DNA of 8,102 nt from Phycisphaerales bacterium (GTDB taxonomy: Bacteria > Planctomycetota > Phycisphaerae > Tepidisphaerales > Tepidisphaeraceae), in assembly GCA_028288905.1 (NCBI GenBank), contig JAQGHJ010000554.1, positions 1-8,102 on the forward strand, in the 5' to 3' direction. Below, piece after piece: positions 1 to 6,771 of the stretch (its first letter is position 1; every line of letters starts with the position of its first letter). A program made the position numbers and the translations under genes. The notes beneath the pieces are model-generated. The model was not told where the DNA came from and made no database searches. It saw only the letters and a list, made by a program, of their open reading frames with translations.

Positions 1-21
1 CGGCGTCAACCCGCTGAGTAG

Positions 22-69
22 AAACGACGCGTGCCGGTGCGACCTTCGTCGCACCGGCACGCGTCGTTT
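22..69. terminator. Perfect 22-bp hairpin, likely bidirectional terminator
   Basis: Bases 22-43 are the exact reverse complement of 48-69, with a 4-base loop (CTTC at 44-47). The stem starts with AAA and ends with TTT. On the plus strand it runs into TTTT (67-70); on the minus strand it ends in TTT followed by C. It lies 27 bases beyond the stop codon of the large minus-strand gene, the right place for that gene's intrinsic terminator. The plus strand shows an in-frame TAG at 19-21 and, in another frame, a TGA at 15-17. A gene entering from the left could therefore converge on the same hairpin, but too few codons are visible to call one. The hairpin is seen directly; terminator function is inferred. 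Confidence 0.8.
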
Positions 70-96
70 TCCAATCCGGCCCGGAGCCGAGATCGG

Positions 97-3000
97 TTAC
101 AGCTTGAACCGCCCGTCCGTCGCCACGTCGACGGTGCCCGGGGCCTTCGCCCAGCCGACCTTGCCGGCCACGACCTTCGACGCCGCGTCCACGCCGCCCT
201 TGGCGACGAGGCTGCCGATCACGCTGTCGGCCGCGTCGACGATCGCGTCGCCGGCGTTCAGCAGGACCGCGTCGGCCGACGTCAGGCCGGCCGCGATCAC
301 CGACCCGCGGACGGCCCCGCCCACCCGGATCGACCCGATCGACCCGGCGGCGAACGCGTCGGCGTCGGCCGTCGTGCCGGAGGCGTTACCGAGCTTTTGG
401 TCGTCGCCGAGGGTCGCCCCGCTCAGGATGGTCGCGTTCTTCGCGTCGCCGGCCAGCCGCAGGGCCCCGATGCCGCCGGCCGCGGCCAGCGTGCCGCCGT
501 CGAGCGACCGGAGGTCGGCCTTGGCCAGCCGGCCGCCGACGGTGAACGTCCCGGACACGACGGCCGACTTGGCCGTAAACGCGCCCAGCCCGCCGGCCGC
601 CCGCACGTTCCGGACGCTCACCTGCTTGTCGCCGCCCTTGCTGACGACCGTCAGCGCGCTGGCGGCCGAGCTGTCGCTCAGCACCAGGTCGATCTTGCTG
701 CCGTCCCAGAACGCCTTGCCGACGCCGTGCTTGAGCGTGATCGTCGACCGCGTGCCGTCGGCGTCACTGAACGTCAGCTTGCGGTTCTTGCCGCCGACGT
801 CGCCGAAGCTGCCGAGCAGCCCCGACCCCGGCACGTTCAGCTTCCGCAGCCCGGACCCGGCCGCCTGCTGGGGGGCCTCGACGTTCTGCCCCGCCCCGAC
901 GACGGCCTGCCCGTTCGTCTGGGCCGACGCGAACGCCCGGACGACGAGTTCGCCGATGTGCAGGGCCCGGCCCGGGCCGCCCAGCCCGGTGTCGAGCAGC
1001 ACGACGCCGCCGGTGCCGAACGACGCGTCGAGCGCGCCGGCGTCGTCGAGGACGGCCACGCCGAGCTTCACGTCGGTCGCCGACTCGGTCGTGCCGACGA
1101 CCAGGATCTGGCCGGTCGACTGGACGATCACCTGGTCGGCGTCGTCGTCCCCGCCGAGGTCGACCGTGGCGATGCCGCCGGTGCCGAACGACGCGTCGAG
1201 CGAGCCGTCGGCCAGCAGCCGGGCGACGGCCAGGTCGCCGTTCGCCCGACCGGCGACGAGCACCTTCGTGCCCTCGACCGCGACGCCGACCGTGTTGTCG
1301 GCCCCGCCGAGGTCCGTCCGGGCGCTGAGGCCGGCGACCACCTTGGCCCCGTCCCCGCCGCCGAACGTGGTGTCCGGCGTGCCGTCGGCGTTGAACCGGT
1401 AGACGACGACCTTGTCGCCGACGCTGCCGCCGACCACGAGGTGCCCGTCGTCGGCGATCGCGACGCTGCTGTTGACGTTCGCCGCCGCGGCCGTGCCGAG
1501 CGTCACGCCGCCGGTGCCGAACGAAGCGTCGAGCGTGCCACGGGCCGTCAGCTTGACGATCGCGTACTTCGTGCCGGCCGACCCGACCGCGACGACCGAC
1601 CCGTCGGCCGCCACCGCCACGCCGTACGCGCGGTCGGCGTCGGACCCGAGGTCGACGAACGCCTGGCCCCTGTCGCCGAACTTGCTGTCGAGCGACCCGG
1701 TCGCCTTGAACTTCGTGACGGACAGGTCGCCGAGCCGGGACCCGGCGATGTAGATCGACCCGTCCGGCCCGACGGCGACGGCGAACGCGGCCTGGTTGTC
1801 GCCCGGCTCGCTGACGACGACCCCGCCGCGGCCGAACGTGGCGTCCACGCTGCCGTCGGCGTTCAGCCGCTTGATCACATACTGGCTCGACCCGACGGCC
1901 AGGTCGCCCTGGCGGCCGACGACGAGCAGCTTGCCGTCCGGCAGGGCGGCCGTCGCCTCGGCGACGAACCCGGCGTTCACCGGGCTGCCGTTGCTGAACG
2001 ACGTGTCGATCACCGGCTCCGGGGCCGGCACGTTGACGGCGAACGTCGTCGACAGGGCCCCGACCCCGTTGCCGGCCAAGTCGGTGACGGCCCCGGCGTT
2101 CACGGTGACGGTGAACGCGCCGTTGTCGCCGCTGTCCCACGACGCGCCGGGGGCGGCCAGCGTGTAGACGGCGGTGACCTTCTTCGCGTCGCCCGGCGGC
2201 TGGAACGTGACGCCGGTGACCGCCACCGCGGACCCGTTCGCGTCGACGACCGACAGGTCGCTCAGCCCGATGCTCGACGCGTCGACCTTCCCGGCGTCCT
2301 CGTACGTGACCGTGACGGTGACCGGCTTCGTGCCGGCCGACTCGACCGTGCCGACCGGCGACACCACGGCCGCCGGGCCTGTCACGTCAGGCGGCGGCGG
2401 GGGGGCAGCCGGCGGGGACACCGCAGGTGGCGGCGAGACCACCGGCGGCGGAGACACGACCGGGGGCGGCGACACCGGCGGCGGCGAGGCCGGCGGGGAC
2501 ACGGGCGGCGGGGAAACCGGCGGCACCACGACCGGCGGGACGACCACCGGGGGCACGACGACGGGCGGAACCACGACCGGCGGGACCACCACGGGCGGAA
2601 CGACCACCGGAGGCACGACCACGGGCGGGACGACGACCGGCGGCACCACGACCGGCGGATCGATCGCCACGACGAACGTCCCGCTGGCGGCGGCCGAGCG
2701 GTTGCCGGCCGCGTCGGCGACGGCCACGTCCTTCACGCTGACGGTGTACGTCCCGTTGTCGGCCGAGTCCCAGTTCCCGCCGGCGGCGGCGAACGTGTAG
2801 ACGACGTCGTAGTGCGTGAAGTCGTTGGCCGCGTCGGCGGCCGGGGCGGCGGCGGAGACGGTCAGTTCGACGCCACTCGGCGAGACGATCAGCAAGTCGC
2901 CGGTGCCGACGGTGGAGGCGTCGAGCCCGGTGTCGTCAGTGTAGCGGACGCGGACGGTGCCGGATGACCCGCCGGCGGCCTTCACGTCGTCGGCCTTGAC

Positions 3001-3210
3001 CTCGGCCGCGGGGGCGGTGGTGTCGGCCGGGGCCGTCACGGGGGGCGAAACCGGCGGGCTCAGGACAGGGCTCGGGTCGGCGTCCATTAGGCGGCGGGAC
3101 TCGAGCGGCTCGAAGCACGAGCGGGCCGCCCGCGTCACGGCCGCCACCCCGCGCCGGTCCCGGCCGGCGATCCGATTCGCCCGCGTGAGGATCGATGACT
3201 TCATACCCAT
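97..3210 (-). CDS. Large secreted-type protein with Ig-like domains, proline-rich linker and delta-60 repeats
   Basis: A 1037-residue protein of unknown function, probably on the cell surface or exported. Residues 1-45 are basic and carry FEPLESRRLM (33-42), like the LEPRR-type N-terminal motif of many large planctomycete exported proteins; no ordinary hydrophobic signal peptide is visible. Residues about 65-183 and 275-397 are two related Ig-like beta domains, both containing a WDS-DNG-TV motif (147-157 and 358-368). Between them, residues 185-274 are proline-rich, with nine PPVVV units and then SPPP/PPPPP runs. Residues about 401-785 hold seven delta-60 type motifs (DASFGTGG-like, starting near 401, 455, 507, 560, 612, 671 and 727), expected to form beta-propeller blades. 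Residues 786-1037 are Gly/Val/Ala-rich, with patterns such as GSIGSIRVGG and GSVIAAG, typical of C-terminal regions of such proteins. The start at 3210 (MGMKSS) is preferred over 3360 because the extra 50 residues are arginine-rich, low in complexity and span a hairpin; ATG at 3204 is an equally possible start. The gene is separate from the pst genes. Architecture is confident, function is not. Confidence 0.88.
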   Translation of the reverse strand: MGMKSSILTRANRIAGRDRRGVAAVTRAARSCFEPLESRRLMDADPSPVLSPPVSPPVTAPADTTAPAAEVKADDVKAAGGSSGTVRVRYTDDTGLDASTVGTGDLLIVSPSGVELTVSAAAPAADAANDFTHYDVVYTFAAAGGNWDSADNGTYTVSVKDVAVADAAGNRSAAASGTFVVAIDPPVVVPPVVVPPVVVPPVVVPPVVVPPVVVPPVVVPPVVVPPVVVPPVSPPPVSPPASPPPVSPPPVVSPPPVVSPPPAVSPPAAPPPPPDVTGPAAVVSPVGTVESAGTKPVTVTVTYEDAGKVDASSIGLSDLSVVDANGSAVAVTGVTFQPPGDAKKVTAVYTLAAPGASWDSGDNGAFTVTVNAGAVTDLAGNGVGALSTTFAVNVPAPEPVIDTSFSNGSPVNAGFVAEATAALPDGKLLVVGRQGDLAVGSSQYVIKRLNADGSVDATFGRGGVVVSEPGDNQAAFAVAVGPDGSIYIAGSRLGDLSVTKFKATGSLDSKFGDRGQAFVDLGSDADRAYGVAVAADGSVVAVGSAGTKYAIVKLTARGTLDASFGTGGVTLGTAAAANVNSSVAIADDGHLVVGGSVGDKVVVYRFNADGTPDTTFGGGDGAKVVAGLSARTDLGGADNTVGVAVEGTKVLVAGRANGDLAVARLLADGSLDASFGTGGIATVDLGGDDDADQVIVQSTGQILVVGTTESATDVKLGVAVLDDAGALDASFGTGGVVLLDTGLGGPGRALHIGELVVRAFASAQTNGQAVVGAGQNVEAPQQAAGSGLRKLNVPGSGLLGSFGDVGGKNRKLTFSDADGTRSTITLKHGVGKAFWDGSKIDLVLSDSSAASALTVVSKGGDKQVSVRNVRAAGGLGAFTAKSAVVSGTFTVGGRLAKADLRSLDGGTLAAAGGIGALRLAGDAKNATILSGATLGDDQKLGNASGTTADADAFAAGSIGSIRVGGAVRGSVIAAGLTSADAVLLNAGDAIVDAADSVIGSLVAKGGVDAASKVVAGKVGWAKAPGTVDVATDGRFKL
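2524..2658 (-). repeat. Nine tandem 15-bp units encoding PPVVV
   Basis: The unit encodes Pro-Pro-Val-Val-Val and occurs nine times without interruption (residues 185-229 of the delta-60 protein). The protein repeat is perfect, while the DNA units differ among themselves mainly at third codon positions of the valine and proline codons. It forms the first half of the linker between the two Ig-like domains and would be an extended, stiff spacer. Such tandem units are prone to length change between strains. Confidence 0.92.
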
Positions 3211-3238
3211 GTGACTTCGCTTTCTGCTCTTCCGCCCG

Positions 3239-3263
3239 CGCCGTCCCCCGAAAGGGGACGGCG
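3239..3263 (-). promoter_or_regulatory. 10-bp GC-rich hairpin in the leader of the delta-60 protein gene
   Basis: Bases 3239-3248 pair perfectly with 3254-3263 around a 5-base loop (CGAAA on the plus strand, TTTCG in the minus-strand RNA). It ends 29 bases before the chosen ATG at 3210, so in the mRNA it would fold just upstream of the ribosome landing site. The leader after it (GAAGAGCAGAAAGCGAAG) is purine-rich but has no clear Shine-Dalgarno core. It could affect translation or mRNA stability, or be a chance product of high GC content. Confidence 0.45.
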
Positions 3264-3483
3264 GCCTCTCCACCCTCAATACCGCCGAGTCCGCCGCGAT
3301 CCCACCGCCCGGTTCAGGGCCGGAGCCCTCGCGGCCTGCGCACACCCGCCGGACCCTCAACTTCTGTTACGAACGGTGCGTCGGCCAGTCGACATCCGAA
3401 AACGGTGGTTTCTGTGATCGGCCGAGCTAGATCATATCGTACCGCCCGGTGACTGGCCCCCGAAAGTGCAAATCGGGCCGGGC

Positions 3484-3500
3484 GGACAACAAAGTTGTCC
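3484..3500. promoter_or_regulatory. 17-base dyad GGACAAC-AAA-GTTGTCC, possible operator
   Basis: A perfect 7-bp inverted repeat with a 3-base AT centre. It lies about 140 bases beyond the pstA stop and about 275 bases upstream of the delta-60 gene start. As RNA it would be a short hairpin, but no T tract follows on the minus strand, so a terminator is unlikely. Its size and AT-rich centre would suit a dimeric repressor site. Function is inferred only. Confidence 0.3.
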
Positions 3501-3640
3501 CGCGGTCGAGGTGGGGCAATGCGGCCTGGGCGGACTTTGCGGGGGCGACGGGGCGGGGGAGTGGTTAGACGCTGTGCGGGGCTATAGTTAAGCGATCTGC
3601 GGAAGGCCGGCAACGTCGCGGTTGCGGGAGGCACTGGCGG

Positions 3641-4558
3641 TCACTTGGCTGGGCCGACGCGTTTGCTGCGGGTGACGACCCGGATCGACAGGTTGATCAG
3701 GAAGATGAGCGAGATCAGCACGAGGATGCCGCCCCAGGCGAGCGACCGCGTCTCGGGGGTCGGGTGCTCGGCGAACTTCGTGATCTGGACCGTCAGCGAC
3801 GGGAACTGCTCGCTCGGGTCGGTCTGGAGGTACCGGCTGATCCCGGCGGTGAACAGCAGCGGGGCCGTCTCGCCGGCGACCCGGGCGATCGCCAGCATCA
3901 CGCCGGTGACGACGCTGCCGGTGGCGGCCGGCAGGACGACGCTGACGATCGTCCGGGCCTTGGACGCCCCGAGGGCGAGCGACGCCTCCCGGTAGCTGTT
4001 AGGGACGAGCCGGAGCATTTCCTCGGTCGTCCGGGCGGCGATCGGGATCATGATGAACGCCAGGGCGGCCGCCCCGGCCCACCCGTTGTAACTGCCGAGC
4101 GGGCGGACGAGCAGCTCGTACCCGAGGATGCCGACGACGATGCTCGGCACCCCCGCCAGCACGTCGGCCGTGAACCGGACCGGGGCCGCGATCCAGGACC
4201 CGGCCTCGTACTCGGCTAGGTACACCCCGGCCAGCAGCCCGACCGGGATGCCGACGGCGCTCGCCAGCCCGATCAGGATGCCGGACCCGACGATCGCGTG
4301 CTTCATCCCGCCCGGGGCGGCCGGGATGCCGGTCGGCAGCTCGGTGAAGAACGACCAACTCAGCGACCCGGCCCCGATCGACGTCAGGAACCCGGTGACG
4401 ACGGCCAGCGTCGCCAGGATCAGCACCGTGAAGTAGACGCAGACGCGAAACATTACCGCGCTCTTGGCGCGGGAGACGGTGTCGGTCAACGACCGCCGCG
4501 CGCGGGGGGGCGGGGTGAGAGCGGAGGGCAGCAGCGCGGCGTTCGGGGCGGTGGTCAT
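3641..4558 (-). CDS. pstA: Phosphate ABC transporter permease PstA
   Basis: A 305-residue inner-membrane permease that pairs with PstC to form the phosphate channel of the Pst importer. An N-terminal tail of about 35 residues is followed by a first membrane segment (about 36-58). The family motif GGMKHAIVGS (83-92) begins the transport domain. The cytoplasmic EAA loop that contacts the ATPase is canonical: EASLALGAS from E191, G198, ending in VVLP at 207-210. It is followed by RVAGETAPLLFTA, a PstA hallmark. Length is normal for the family. The start at 4558 gives MTTAP, the same first residues as PstC here, but no strong Shine-Dalgarno site precedes it. It lies 280 bases downstream of pstC, across a large palindrome. 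The expected next gene, pstB, does not follow. Confidence 0.95.
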   Translation of the reverse strand: MTTAPNAALLPSALTPPPRARRSLTDTVSRAKSAVMFRVCVYFTVLILATLAVVTGFLTSIGAGSLSWSFFTELPTGIPAAPGGMKHAIVGSGILIGLASAVGIPVGLLAGVYLAEYEAGSWIAAPVRFTADVLAGVPSIVVGILGYELLVRPLGSYNGWAGAAALAFIMIPIAARTTEEMLRLVPNSYREASLALGASKARTIVSVVLPAATGSVVTGVMLAIARVAGETAPLLFTAGISRYLQTDPSEQFPSLTVQITKFAEHPTPETRSLAWGGILVLISLIFLINLSIRVVTRSKRVGPAK

Positions 4559-4628
4559 GATGGAGTTCCCGACGTCAGATCCGCAGATGTCCGAGACCCG
4601 TCCGAGGGCTCGAACTGCATTCGTCCTC

Positions 4629-4745
4629 CCCCGTTTAGCGGTCGGACCGAAGGTCCACTCGGCGCGGGAAGTGGACTGACTGGTGCTGAACGATCTCGCC
4701 CAGTTCCCGCGCCGAGTGGACCTTCGGTCCGACCGCTAAACGGGG
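4629..4745. repeat. 117-base element with perfect 42-bp inverted arms between pstC and pstA
   Basis: Bases 4629-4670 are the exact reverse complement of 4704-4745, with a 33-base spacer (4671-4703). Each arm contains a smaller dyad, GGACC-GAA-GGTCC (4644-4656 in the left arm). Another inverted pair, GTCCAC (4653-4658) and GTGGAC (4671-4676), links the left arm to the spacer. It fills the middle of the pstC-pstA gap (4559-4838). Because it is palindromic, translation of either strand gives the same FSGRTEGPLGAG peptide, so it produces spurious small frames. No transposase and no clear target duplication are visible. It resembles a non-autonomous mobile palindrome (MITE or REP-like). In the operon transcript it would form a very stable stem-loop ahead of pstA. 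Confidence 0.9.
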
Positions 4746-4838
4746 TGGTCAAGGATGCGCTTTCCCGCAGGGTCGAACGCGCCCCCCGTTCCCGACTCAC
4801 GACCTACGTCCCACCACCTACGATCCCCGCGACCCCGC

Positions 4839-6710
4839 TCAGTGCGCCGCCGCGGTCCGCGCGCCCTTGCCCACGACGAAGTACCGGGCCACGACGTTGA
4901 ACGCGAGGGACATCGCCAGCAGGACGAATGCGACGTACATCAGGGCCGAGAAGTGCAGCCCGCTCGCCTCGCCGAACTCGTTGGCGAGCAGGCTGGCCAT
5001 CGTCTGGGCGGGGCCGAACACGTTCGGCATGAACCGGCTGACCGGGCCGTCCGCCGTCAGCCCGACGATCTGCGGGTTGTTCCCGATCACCATGGTAACG
5101 GCCATCGTCTCCCCGGCCGCCCGGGCAAGACCCAGCATCACCGCCCCGAACAGCGCGCTGCGGCTGAACTTGAGCATCTCGGCGCTGCTCTGCCACCACG
5201 TCGCCCCCAGGGCCGTCGTCCCCTCGACCTGCGCGCCGGGCACCGCCCGAAGGACGTCCCGGCTGATCGCGGTGACGATGGGGACCGTCATGATCCCCAG
5301 GATCAGCCCGCCGTTGAGCATGTCCCGCCCGATAGGGTTGGCCGTCACCCCGACCCCGAACCCCCGGAGTCCCGAGATCAGCAGCGGCTCCAGGTCGGCC
5401 TGCAGGAACACGGCCAGCACCTGCATGCCCCACAGCCCGTACGCGATGCTCGGGACGGCCGCCAGGAACTCGATCAGGAACGAAACGGCGGCCATGAAGT
5501 ACGCGGCGACCGGGAACAATGCGGCCGACGCCGCCGCCCCGAACAGCAGCGCGGCGGGGCGGCCGGCCGTGGCGCCGAGCCCGAGGTACGCGGCCCCGAA
5601 CCACGTCGCCAGCCCGAACAGAAGCAGGTGGGCGAGCCCGTCGTACGCCCGCGGCACCGCCTGCCCGACCGTCAGCCCGGCCAACATCCGGTTCGCCAGC
5701 CACAGCAGCAGTTCGGCAACGCCGATCCCGACGACGGCCGCCAAGAGCACGAGCGGCACGCTCACCTTCCCGCCGCCACCGGCCACTGACCACTTGGCCG
5801 CCGCCATCGGCAGCAGCAGCACGATCAGCAGCCCGGCGACGCCCGCCTTGACCGTGATCGGCCGCAGGTCCTGGCTGATCCGGACGAGGAACAGCGCCGC
5901 CCCGAAGCTCAGCGGGACGGCCACGAGCAGCGCGATCGCCGAGCTGACGGCCGTCCCGTAGATGACCGGCAGCGCGCCGAACTTGGGCGGGACCGGGTCG
6001 CCGCGTAGCACCTCGCCGTCCTCGATCCGCGGGTTGCCGGCCGCGTCCCGCAGGATCTCGCCCGGCAGCTCGTTCGCCCGCCACTCGCTGGTCACGAGGA
6101 ACCCGAGGCCGAACACCTTCATGCTCGGCAGCGCCCGGGCGAACAGCACCGACACGAGCAGCACGACCATCAGCAGCACGGCCGCCGCCCCGTCCCGGGC
6201 CAGGTTCGCCAGCAGAAAATCCCCGGCCCGGGCCCCGACGTTCGGCCCGTACGCCGCCCGACTGCCGGGGTGCCGGCCGAGGAGGGACAGGGCGTACACC
6301 GGCAGCCCGACGGCGACCGCTGCCCGGACGAGCCGCAGCCCCCACTGGGCCGCCGGAGCCGCGACGAGCGTTGCCTCCAACGTCCACGAGCAGATCAGCG
6401 CGACGATGCCCGCCAGGACGGCGTACCGTGCCAACGCGGCGGCGGGGCGAGCCGGCTCCGACCGGGACGACGTCAAACCGACCCACGTCCAAACCCCCAG
6501 CGCGACGGCGGCAAGGATTCCGGCGACGTGCAGCGTCCAGACGACCGCCGGGAACGCCGACCAGACGACCGACCCGTGCCGGGCGGCCACGCTGAGCAGC
6601 AGGTGCCCCGCCATGACGGCCGCCGACGCCAGGGTTAGACCGACGACGGCCGGTGGGGCCTTCGTCCGCGGGCCCAAGGCGACGGCGGGGTCGATCGGGG
6701 CGGTGGTCAT
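4839..6710 (-). CDS. pstC: Enlarged phosphate ABC transporter permease PstC
   Basis: A 623-residue inner-membrane permease, the partner of PstA in phosphate uptake. E. coli PstC has about 320 residues, and the excess lies in two places. Residues 1 to about 165 add roughly four membrane segments (near 23-42, 53-79, 95-118 and 125-145) of no recognised family. The PstC core starts at about 170 with MKVFGLGFLVTSEW (197-210) and IYGTAVSSAIALLVAVPLSF (250-269). An insertion of about 120 mostly hydrophobic residues (281-405) then separates it from the conserved LAAVPSIAYGLWG (416-428). The core resumes through the EAA loop (E496, G502) to GLARAAGETMAVTMVIGN (527-544) and LANEFGEASGLH (575-586). The EAA loop ends in MLKFSR, where the usual I-LP is expected, so the conserved proline is lost. 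The start at 6710 (MTTAP) is preferred; an in-frame extension to 6872 would run through the palindromic repeat. The family is certain; the role of the extra segments is unknown. Confidence 0.95.
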   Translation of the reverse strand: MTTAPIDPAVALGPRTKAPPAVVGLTLASAAVMAGHLLLSVAARHGSVVWSAFPAVVWTLHVAGILAAVALGVWTWVGLTSSRSEPARPAAALARYAVLAGIVALICSWTLEATLVAAPAAQWGLRLVRAAVAVGLPVYALSLLGRHPGSRAAYGPNVGARAGDFLLANLARDGAAAVLLMVVLLVSVLFARALPSMKVFGLGFLVTSEWRANELPGEILRDAAGNPRIEDGEVLRGDPVPPKFGALPVIYGTAVSSAIALLVAVPLSFGAALFLVRISQDLRPITVKAGVAGLLIVLLLPMAAAKWSVAGGGGKVSVPLVLLAAVVGIGVAELLLWLANRMLAGLTVGQAVPRAYDGLAHLLLFGLATWFGAAYLGLGATAGRPAALLFGAAASAALFPVAAYFMAAVSFLIEFLAAVPSIAYGLWGMQVLAVFLQADLEPLLISGLRGFGVGVTANPIGRDMLNGGLILGIMTVPIVTAISRDVLRAVPGAQVEGTTALGATWWQSSAEMLKFSRSALFGAVMLGLARAAGETMAVTMVIGNNPQIVGLTADGPVSRFMPNVFGPAQTMASLLANEFGEASGLHFSALMYVAFVLLAMSLAFNVVARYFVVGKGARTAAAH

Positions 6711-6771
6711 GGGAAGACTCTTGAGGAAAGATCGCTTCGGGCAGGGAAGTGGGGGGGAATGGCGGTCTTCC

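Larger units (their letters stand above)
3211..3640. other. 430-base intergenic region between pstA and the delta-60 protein gene
   Basis: No reading frame here looks like a real protein; the open frames are rich in Arg and Pro and lack hydrophobic or domain pattern. Two dyads are annotated separately (3239-3263 and 3484-3500). There is an AT-rich pocket around 3428-3441 that reads TATGAT on the minus strand, a possible -10 element for the delta-60 gene, though no good -35 is seen at normal spacing. A second AT-rich spot, CTATAGTTAAG, lies at 3582-3592 just beyond pstA. No classical terminator with a T run follows pstA. The promoter of the delta-60 gene most likely lies in this region. Confidence 0.6.

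Noticed and set aside
764..2140. A 458-codon minus-strand frame inside the delta-60 gene
   Set aside because: Arginine-rich shadow in another frame of the real gene, with periodicity inherited from the delta-60 repeats.
2518..2658. The regular GGCGGGACGACCACC units as a possible CRISPR or regulatory iteron array
   Set aside because: The units are contiguous with no spacers, stay in frame and encode PPVVV; it is a coding repeat.
31..2967. A 978-codon open frame on the plus strand, opposite the delta-60 protein gene
   Set aside because: Its translation is dominated by Arg, Asp, Gly and His runs such as HDRR and RRH repeats, with no domain pattern. It is the antisense shadow of a GC-rich gene whose minus-strand frame shows clear domains, and its start lies inside the terminator hairpin.
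3314..3634. A 106-codon minus-strand frame between pstA and the delta-60 gene
   Set aside because: Rich in Arg and Pro, no recognisable motif, no ribosome binding site; likely non-coding.
4555..4800. A small 81-codon minus-strand frame between pstC and pstA
   Set aside because: It runs through the 42-bp inverted repeat and its two halves carry the same peptide because of the palindrome; no protein character otherwise.
4804..6492. A 562-codon minus-strand frame overlapping pstC
   Set aside because: Arg/Gly-rich shadow; the true frame has conserved PstC motifs and membrane segments.
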